DNA of 57,592 bases, taken from NCBI GenBank assembly GCA_050010115.1, contig JBEKLQ010000013.1, forward strand, positions 1-57,592, read 5' to 3'. Source of the DNA: JAKACA01 sp050010115. Its GTDB lineage: Bacteria > Actinomycetota > Acidimicrobiia > Acidimicrobiales > Bog-793. Of the stretch, positions 51,796 through 57,592 are shown in pieces. Each line of letters opens with the position of its first letter. Within the stretch, counting starts at the first letter, position 1. The notes under the pieces were generated by a model. That model saw nothing but the letters and a program-made list of their open reading frames with translations, did not search any database and was not told the origin of the DNA. Both the position numbers and the translations under genes were made by a program.

Positions 51796-52790
51796 ACAGG
51801 GCTTCGAGGAAGGCGAGCAACGAGTCCGGCGGATGGTATCGACCGGGGGCGGTGCCTGGCGGCGTGACCCGGGCGAGGGCGCGTTCTTTCATGGCGAGAT
51901 CGGCGTGCTGGTAGATGGCGGTCGTTCGGATCGACTCGTGACCCAGCCACAGAGCGATGACCGCGCAGTCCACCCCGGCCTCCAGGAGCTGCATGGCGCA
52001 CGTGTGCCGGAGCACGTGTGGCGTCACCCGTTTGACGGCAAGGGATGGGCAGGCGGACGAGGCGGTGGTGGTGTGGCGATTGATGATGCGTCGGACAGCG
52101 TCCCGGCTGAGACTGTCGCCGCCGGGTCCTGGGAACAGCGGAGCGTCGGGCCCGTCGCCGCACTCGATGAGCGAGTCGCGCACCACCGTCACTGTCTGAG
52201 CCCGGAGCGGGGGTGGAGCGCTGCTTTCTGCCTTTGCCGATGCAGGTGACGTGGGCACCGGTACCGGTGCCCAACGTGACGTCCTGGCGGCGAAGCCCCA
52301 CGAGCTCCGAGACTCGCATCCCCGTCTGCACGGCCACGAGCAGGAGCGCCCGGTCGCGTCGTCCGATGCGGGTGGCGGTGTCCGGTGCGGCAAGCAGGGC
52401 GTCGACCTCGGGGGCAGTGAGGTAGGCGATGTCCGGATGATCGCCGCGCTTGGCGGGGATGGCGAGGACGCGCTGGATCAGTCCGGCGTGCTCGGGGAGA
52501 CGCAGGGCGGCGAACGAGAACAGCGAGTGCACCGCTGCCAGCCGGGCGTTCCTGGTGGCGACAGCAGCTCCGCGGTGGCACTCGAGATGCTCGAGGAACG
52601 CCCCGACGAGTGGGGCGTCGAGCATCTCGATCTGGAGTGTCGCCGGTGCGATGCCAGTGGTGTCCTGCACGAAGTTGAGCAGCAGCCGGAAGCTGTCTCG
52701 ATAGGAGGCAATCGTGTTCGGGCTCGCATGACGCTGCGAAGCCAGCCGCTCGACGAAGAATGCTTCGAGGGTTGGCGCCAGCGCCGTCAT
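51794..52790 (-). pseudogene. ritC: RIT third tyrosine recombinase, frameshifted
   Basis: The N-terminal SAM-like core-binding domain (FFVERLASQRHASPNTIASY) and first catalytic Arg (QTGMRVSELVGLRRQD) are read in one frame to GKGRKQRSTP. The rest (PHVLRHTCAMQLL with HxxR, WLGHESIRTT, IYQHAD with the Tyr nucleophile) is in another frame. The break coincides with a run of five G at 52209-52213; four would restore RSTPLRAQTV. ATG 52790 overlaps the stop of the second recombinase. Real mutation or sequencing error cannot be told apart here. Confidence 0.88.
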
Positions 52791-53710
52791 GACCCCGCCC
52801 CTGCGGTGTCGAGGCGAGCAGCCGCGGCCACGAGCAACTCGGGCGAGGCGCTCAGGTACCAATAGGTAGAGACCGGGTTGGCGTGCCCGAGGAAGCTCGA
52901 CAACAGCGGGAGGTTCGCCTGGACCTCGGCCGCTGACCGGTGCCAATCAAGCACGGTCGACACGGCGAAGCTGTGGCGGAGATCGGCCAGGCGCGGTCCC
53001 CTTCGAGCGGATCGAGGGGGCAGCCCGGCGCGCCCGAGCATCTTCCCGAAGACAGTGTTCAAGTTGCCCGAAAGCAGTCGCGTCCCCGCAGTTGAGATGA
53101 AGAAGCTCGGTGCAACTGGCTCTGGCAGCAGGCTGTCCCGCTCGATGGCATACGCCGTCAGCGCTTCGGTGCTGGTGAGATGGAGGGGGACCATCCGTGA
53201 CTTGCCGGCTTTGGAGTTGCGGACGATCAACACCCCCAGCTCGAAGTCGACGTCGTCACGGTCAAGGCGGATGATCTCGCCGACGCGAAGGCCGCTCACA
53301 GCGAGCAGCCCGATCACCGTCTCGACGGTGGCGGCATACAGCCGAGTGCGAAGACTCCGTGCGGCTGCCATCAACTGTGCGATTTCCGCCTCCGAGTACA
53401 GGTAGGGGGCTGGGCGCGTCGTGCCGGGAGGCAGCAGCCTGGTCGGCGGGACTTCGTGTTCAAGGTCGATGGCGTTGAGATAGCGGGCGAAGCAGCGTGC
53501 CACACCGAGGCGCTGAGCCCGCCAGCGCGACTCCGGGTTCACCGGCAGCGTCGCCCAGGCGACAGCGAGGTCGATAGTGACGTGGTCGGCGCCTGCCCGA
53601 TCAAGGTAAGCGACGAAGTCCGCCAGCAGTTCACTTCCTCTTTCGAGCTTGTAGCCGAGCGAGCGACGAAGTGCGAGATAGTCGACGAGGGCCGACTCGA
53701 GGGTGGTCAT
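52787..53710 (-). CDS. ritB: RIT second tyrosine recombinase
   Basis: A 307-residue phage-integrase-family recombinase. N-terminal core-binding domain (ALVDYLALRRSLGYKLERG); catalytic pattern Arg in VSGLRVGEIIRLDRDD, Lys in RNSKAGKSRMV, His/Arg in LADLRHSFAVST, His in FLGHANPVST and Tyr in YWYLSAS. ATG 53710 overlaps the first gene's stop by 4 nt. It would act with the other two on the core sites in the terminal repeats. Confidence 0.93.
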   Translation of the reverse strand: MTTLESALVDYLALRRSLGYKLERGSELLADFVAYLDRAGADHVTIDLAVAWATLPVNPESRWRAQRLGVARCFARYLNAIDLEHEVPPTRLLPPGTTRPAPYLYSEAEIAQLMAAARSLRTRLYAATVETVIGLLAVSGLRVGEIIRLDRDDVDFELGVLIVRNSKAGKSRMVPLHLTSTEALTAYAIERDSLLPEPVAPSFFISTAGTRLLSGNLNTVFGKMLGRAGLPPRSARRGPRLADLRHSFAVSTVLDWHRSAAEVQANLPLLSSFLGHANPVSTYWYLSASPELLVAAAARLDTAGAGS

Positions 53711-54915
53711 GCCGCCACCTCCGGCCACGTTCGGGCGAGAACCCTCAACCGCTCGTAGTCGACCTTGGCGTACGTGGCCGTCGTGACCGCCGCGGTGTGG
53801 TGAAGAATTTGTCCGATGTCGGAGAGCGACGCACCGGCGCGCAGCATCTCGGTCGCCACGGTGTGTCGGAGCCGGTGAGGCGAGACATAGGCGATGCCCG
53901 CCCGCTCGCACGCCCGTTCCAGCACGCCGCGGATCGCACCGGTTTCAGCGAAGCCACAAAAGGGAGCGTGGTGACGGAGGAAGACTCGCCGGCAGTCGCT
54001 GGACGGCCGGCCCCGCAGCAGATATCCCGCCAATGCCTCACCGAGGTCGTTCGGCAGCGGCAGGCGGTGATGGCTGCGTCCCTTGCCGTGCACGACGATC
54101 TCGCCGGACCGCCAGTCGATGTCGCCAAGCTGGAGTATCACAACCTCACCACCGCGAAGGCCGAGACGTGTGAGCAGCTTCAAGATGGCGAAGTCCCTTC
54201 GCCCGATCCGGGTTCTGCGATCGCACCCATCCAGTAACCGCGTCACATCGGCTGTGCTGACGGCTCGCGGAAGCGAAGGGTTCCAGCCAGCAGGTGACAG
54301 CACGGCCCTGTCGAGCGCCAGCTCGGTCAGGCCTTCGAGCTGCAGGAAGCGCAGGAACGATCGCAGTGCCGAGACCACCTGACGTGACGAGGACAAACCA
54401 CGGGTCGCGCACGTCCGCGTGATGAACCCGGTCACATCGTTCGCCCGCAGTCCTGCCAACTCCAACCCGCTTCGGCCTCCCTGCTCGGAGACGAACAGGC
54501 TGGCGACGTGGCAGTAGAACCGCACCGTGCCGTCGACGAGGGCCCGCTCTCGGACGAGGTACACGCGAAAGCGCTCGATGATGGCCTCTACAGGGCTGGA
54601 CGGCGCGGGCACCGGTGGGTCGCACATCACCTGGGTTCGCCGCAGATGCCCGATGAGTGGCGCTACGGCTCTCGGCGTGAGCAGGTTGGCGTACCGCTCT
54701 GCACACCGGGCTTCGAAGAACTGTTCGACTCGTGCCGTCGCCAGTTCACACACATCGAGCTGTTCGTCCTCGAGCCAGGCGCTCAGTCGCGCCATGAGCT
54801 GCAGTTGTCTGTTCGCCGCCGACTTCGAATAGCCGAACCGATTCAGCTCGTCGCGGAAACCCGGCCCGTACAGCGCCAGCGGCCCCCTCAAGCACTCTCG
54901 TGATCCCTTCAACAC
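53707..54915 (-). CDS. ritA: RIT first tyrosine recombinase
   Basis: A 402-residue tyrosine recombinase, the longest of the three because of an extra N-terminal ~90 residues (FRDELNRFGYSKSAANRQLQ). Catalytic residues: Arg in LGLRGGEVVILQLGDID, Lys in VHGKGRSHHRLPLP, His/Arg in PHRLRHTVATEML, Tyr in TATYAKVD. GTG 54915 has AGGAGG on the minus strand just upstream; TTG 54912 is also possible. It is the promoter-proximal gene of the trio. Confidence 0.93.
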   Translation of the reverse strand: MLKGSRECLRGPLALYGPGFRDELNRFGYSKSAANRQLQLMARLSAWLEDEQLDVCELATARVEQFFEARCAERYANLLTPRAVAPLIGHLRRTQVMCDPPVPAPSSPVEAIIERFRVYLVRERALVDGTVRFYCHVASLFVSEQGGRSGLELAGLRANDVTGFITRTCATRGLSSSRQVVSALRSFLRFLQLEGLTELALDRAVLSPAGWNPSLPRAVSTADVTRLLDGCDRRTRIGRRDFAILKLLTRLGLRGGEVVILQLGDIDWRSGEIVVHGKGRSHHRLPLPNDLGEALAGYLLRGRPSSDCRRVFLRHHAPFCGFAETGAIRGVLERACERAGIAYVSPHRLRHTVATEMLRAGASLSDIGQILHHTAAVTTATYAKVDYERLRVLARTWPEVAA

Positions 54916-54968
54916 GACGCCTCCTGTTCTTCTCCGATTGGGAGAAGGAAGTGTCGGTCGGCCGGTGC

Positions 54969-55067
54969 GATTATGCGGACAGCTCCACCGGCGAGCACCC
55001 TCGCCGAGCTGCCTCGGCGGTCACGGCGAAGGGCAGAGTCCGCATAATCGCGGGATCCACATAAAAT
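54969..55067 (-). repeat. RIT right terminal inverted repeat (99 bp)
   Basis: Partner of the repeat at 51697-51795, one mismatch. It also carries the two inverted 12-bp core motifs at its ends (GATTATGCGGAC from 54969 and its complement near 55040-55049). Confidence 0.93.
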
Positions 55068-55069
55068 GG

Positions 55070-55091
55070 GTTACGCGGAATTCCGCGTAAC
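55070..55091. repeat. 22-bp perfect palindrome next to the RIT right end
   Basis: The two 11-bp halves GTTACGCGGAA and TTCCGCGTAAC are exact complements without spacer. It lies in ~28 bp of extra DNA between the RIT right end and the resumed orfA, with nothing like it at the left end. TTACGCGGA differs by one base from TTATGCGGA of the RIT core. Confidence 0.9.
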
Positions 55092-55743
55092 GGTTTTCTT
55101 CGGGGCGGAGCTCGACCGCCAACATCCGAGAGAGTCGCCTTCATCGACTAGTACAGGTACCGCCTCGGGGTCACAGCCGATCTGCAGGGTGCTCACCGGG
55201 CACGGCTGCCCGATCGCCCCGAACACCTACTGCGTCCGAAAGAAGTGCCTGCCGAGTCGCCGTTTCGTGCGTGACCAGGGGCTGAAGCGGGAGATCACCC
55301 GCGTCCACCGGGAGAACCTCAAGGTGTACGGCGCCGACAAGGTCTGGACCCAGCTGAACCGGGAAGGCATCGCCGTGGCCTGCTGCACCGTGGAGCACCT
55401 CATGCAGGAGATGGGCCTCTCGGGAGCGCACCAGGGCAGGGCCTTCAAGGTCACGACCCGCTCCGACGAGCGCCAGCACCGGCCAGAGGACCTCGTAGAG
55501 CGAAACTTCAAGGCGCCGTCGCCCAACCGCCTCTGGGTCGCCGATCTCACCTATGTGAAGACGCACGCGGGCTGGGTGTACGCGGCGTTCATCCTCGACG
55601 TGTACTTGCGCACGGTAGCCGGCTGGCAGATCTCCAACTCGCTGCGCAGCGACCTCGCTATCGACGCCATCGAGATGGCCGTCTGGAACCGCAGCCGAGC
55701 AGGCCAGGTCCTCGACGGCTTCGTCCACCACTCCGACAGGTGA
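55092..55743 (+). pseudogene. IS3-family orfA tail and truncated orfB
   Basis: orfA resumes with FFGAELDRQ. orfB then starts in another frame (VAFID, a stop, then YRYRLGV) and shifts into ICRVLTGHGCPIAPNTY, ITRVHRENLKVYGADKVW, the integrase-core NRLWVADLTYVKTHAGWVYA (first catalytic Asp) and FVHHSDR (second Asp). It stops at TGA 55741-55743, before the catalytic Glu. The missing C-terminal part resembles the inverted fragment at 51025-51370. Confidence 0.85.
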
Positions 55744-55744
55744 T

Positions 55745-56366
55745 CCGGGTGCCGGGCGCTTCCCGGTCAAAGCGCGTGGTGACCGTGTGGTGGGGCTCCC
55801 CGCCACACACCACGGATGCCGAGGATCCCCATCAGCCGGGCGACCTGGTCCCGGCCGACGTCGTGGGCCCGGCCCGGCTCGAGGAGGCTATTTGCCATCT
55901 GCGCGTCCTGAAAGCCGGCGTCCGACACCGGCCTCGACCGATGGGCGTAGTAGGTGCCCGGAGCGATCGGCACGTCGTGCTCACAGAGCACTCGACAGAC
56001 CGGCCCTGAAGCGGTCTCTGTAGGCCTCGATGTAGGCGACGATCAGCGCAGTTGACGGTCGAGCTCCGCCGCGAAAAACGCCGACGCCGTCTTCAGGATC
56101 TCGTTCGTCCAGCGCAGCTCGGCGTTCCTCTCGGCCGAGGGCCTGCGGCTCGGAGGCGGCGTCGGTCGTCGCCCCCGGCGCTGCCCCGCATTTGATCTCA
56201 GCCTGCTCGATCCAGCCGCGCATCGTCTCGGGATGGACGCCGAGCAGCTCGCCGATACGGCGCCGAATCGATCGCGCCGTCTCGTCGGGAAGTCACGCCG
56301 GCGTTCCTCGAACATCCTCACCGCTCGCCCGCGGGTCTCCCTGTCGTACTTCCTCGGTGCACGCAC
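55745..56366 (-). pseudogene. Second IS3-family copy, heavily degraded
   Basis: Minus-strand pieces in several frames: an orfA start RAPRKYDRETRGRAVRMFEE and MRGWIEQAEIKCGAAPG, then EILKTASAFFAAELDRQ, then orfB pieces VAYIEAYRDRFR, VLCEHDVPIAPGTYYAHR and GHDVGRDQVARLMGILGIRG. It has several frameshifts and an internal deletion, and its orfB ends abruptly against the first IS3 copy near 55743. Confidence 0.8.
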
Positions 56367-56608
56367 AGCTCATTCTCCCCCGTGAGATCACAGCCTTCAT
56401 CGAATCCCGGGTGCTTCGTGCTGAGTGAGCGGCGGGTGCGACTGCGACAGCCGCGGCCACTCACCACGCGCTAACCGAAGGACGACGCATTGGGAGGACC
56501 GCCCGCCGCCTATTAGATCTGACAAAAGGTGTCAGCCGGGGGGCCACCGCCTCACTCCGCATTCGGGTGACACAATTTCGCTCCCGACACGGCTGAGATC
56601 CAAGCAGG

Positions 56609-56637
56609 TTGACTCACATCGCAAGGTTCGATACTCT
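56609..56637 (+). promoter_or_regulatory. Promoter of the repeat-containing secreted protein
   Basis: TTGACT (56609-56614) is a good -35 box; TACTCT (56632-56637, 17-nt spacer) or GATACT (56630-56635, 15-nt spacer) would be the -10. This is the only clear signal in the 319-bp gap 56367-56685, which otherwise shows no gene. Confidence 0.5.
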
Positions 56638-56650
56638 GCACCAAGAACCT

Positions 56651-56669
56651 TCGCAACGTTGGGTTGCGA
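56651..56669 (+). promoter_or_regulatory. Leader hairpin just before a ribosome site
   Basis: TCGCAAC-GTTGG-GTTGCGA, a perfect 7-bp stem in the short leader. It is followed immediately by the GGGGG ribosome site at 56672-56676. It could tune translation or stabilise the mRNA. Confidence 0.4.
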
Positions 56670-56685
56670 TTGGGGGTGCATTAAG

Positions 56686-57592
56686 GTGGTCAGCCGCGTG
56701 AGTCGTGCTCAGAAGTGCGCAGCCGCGATGAGGCTCCGGGGCTCCGTGTCCTTTGCTCGGAAGTGCTCTCGTGGTTTCGCCGTTTCTGCTCTTCTCGGCA
56801 GTATGATCATCGTATTAGCGTTGGCACAGTCCACGAATGTTTCCGTCGCACAAAGCAAAGCTCAGCCTTTCTACTCTGATAGTACTGCTCCGAGTCCGCA
56901 AGTCATTTTTGGACCAATAGCGTCACCAGTCGACGCTCCAGACAACACCACCCCTACAGAGACCGTTGATGTGGCGGCTCCGTCGAGCAGTTCCGGACCG
57001 GCTACCGAGATAGTACGGATCCAGGGCGGGACCCGTCCTTCGTCTTCCTTAGGTGCGAGAACTAGGCCGCACGTTCGTCCTAGGAGCACGAATGAGAATG
57101 CGCAGTGCGGCTTGAACGCGCCACTTGCGACCGTTGACGGCTCACTGGACTTCATTTGTATGCAAGGCGAGGGAACCTACACTTACGGGCTTAGCAGCCA
57201 AAATGCGTTATTGACCCTCACCAATAACACCGGTTCGCGAGTTTGGTTCCATCAGGACGCGGGCGGAGGTGGATGGGCAGACTGCTTTGATCGTGGCAAT
57301 GGTTATGAACTTTCTGGTCGTGACATGGATCCTGGCAACATTCAAATCACTAATAATAACGATCAGTGTACGAGCACACCCGGTGGCAACGTGTGCAGCG
57401 TCTATGGAGCGATGGCTTTCACGACCGGCGGCCCAAGCACGTGCTACTACAGCGCGATAACATACATAAGTTTAACTGGTACGCCGTTCTTTTATTTAAT
57501 GAATGCTTCTGGCTACAGAGTTTGGCTTCACGAGGACCCTAACAATAACGGTTGGGCTGATTGCTTCACAAATAATAATGCTTATGAGCTTT
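56686..57592 (+). CDS. Secreted repeat protein (3'-truncated by window edge)
   Basis: The frame is open from GTG 56686 to the end of the window (302 codons). Basic start, hydrophobic segment ~30-48 (GFAVSALLGSMIIVLALAQ) and likely cleavage before residue ~57 make it a secreted protein. A Pro/Thr/Ser linker follows (80-155). A repeat then starts: RVWFHQDAGGGGWADCF near 185 and RVWLHEDPNNNGWADCF near 278, each followed by an Asn-rich turn and YEL, a period of about 93 residues with paired Cys. Codon choice is much richer in A/T than in the neighbours, a sign of transfer. Family not recognised. Confidence 0.75.
   Translation, partial: MVSRVSRAQKCAAAMRLRGSVSFARKCSRGFAVSALLGSMIIVLALAQSTNVSVAQSKAQPFYSDSTAPSPQVIFGPIASPVDAPDNTTPTETVDVAAPSSSSGPATEIVRIQGGTRPSSSLGARTRPHVRPRSTNENAQCGLNAPLATVDGSLDFICMQGEGTYTYGLSSQNALLTLTNNTGSRVWFHQDAGGGGWADCFDRGNGYELSGRDMDPGNIQITNNNDQCTSTPGGNVCSVYGAMAFTTGGPSTCYYSAITYISLTGTPFFYLMNASGYRVWLHEDPNNNGWADCFTNNNAYEL

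Larger units (their letters stand above)
51697..55067 (-). mobile_element. Recombinase-in-trio (RIT) element
   Basis: A 3371-bp unit bounded by 99-bp inverted repeats and holding exactly three tyrosine recombinase genes on the minus strand, each overlapping the next by ATGA. That is the published RIT plan. It has inserted into an IS3 orfA: the left flank ends ...GCGGCCA and the gene resumes after the right end. The third recombinase is frameshifted, so the copy may be immobile. No passenger genes. Confidence 0.88.

Noticed and set aside
55745..56366. Functional transposase on the minus strand
   Set aside because: Several frameshifts and a missing internal section; only fragments of IS3 motifs remain.

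Overview
The window comes from a high-G+C Gram-positive chromosome (Actinomycetota). The evidence is an actinobacterial-type integration host factor, a helicase-dead PriA with its zinc cysteines intact, the gene order mihF-gmk-rpoZ-coaBC-metK-priA, RNase J directly behind dapA, and a SUF system with SufU. The gene set fits an uncultured member of class Acidimicrobiia, but that placement is an inference from gene order and protein style; no rRNA or tRNA gene is present to settle it.

Bases 1-6000 hold a peptide-type ABC importer: the end of a binding protein, a DppB-like permease, a DppC-like permease, a second DppB-like permease and, converging from the other strand, one polypeptide carrying both ATPase domains. 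Bases 6000-17340 are core housekeeping: mIHF, guanylate kinase, RNA polymerase omega, CoaBC, MetK, PriA, S15, PNPase, an M16 peptidase and DapB. A large secreted subtilisin-like protein with beta-propeller-like repeats (17482-21213, minus strand) faces two TetR regulators and a diiron ferritin-like protein. Housekeeping resumes with dapA, RNase J, FtsK, a D-Ala-D-Ala carboxypeptidase and thrB (23922-31664). Next come a flavin-dependent monooxygenase / hydrolase / MFS exporter operon, two secreted proteins (one a GH5 cellulase), a sufC-sufS-sufU cluster without sufB or sufD, a metallo-hydrolase, an acyl-CoA dehydrogenase, a HAD phosphatase, ThiE and a HhH-GPD glycosylase (to 45054).

From about 45055 rightwards the window is mobile DNA. 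A large serine recombinase sits head-to-head against the HhH-GPD gene. A MobF relaxase-helicase (46781-50335) follows, then an 18-bp tandem repeat and a nest of damaged IS3-family copies (51025-56366). A complete-looking recombinase-in-trio (RIT) element, 51697-55067, has inserted into one IS3 orfA. It has 99-bp terminal inverted repeats and three overlapping tyrosine recombinase genes, the last of them frameshifted in a homopolymer. The last kilobase is visibly AT-richer and starts a secreted protein with a roughly 93-residue repeat that runs off the window.

The most unusual signal is a short plus-strand element at about 43445-43665. A 17-nt Shine-Dalgarno sequence almost fully complementary to the expected 16S rRNA 3' end precedes a 14-codon reading frame. 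The core of that Shine-Dalgarno can be masked by a 10-bp stem that closes over the whole frame, and the element ends in a 13-bp GCAA-tetraloop hairpin. No gene follows it on the same strand.
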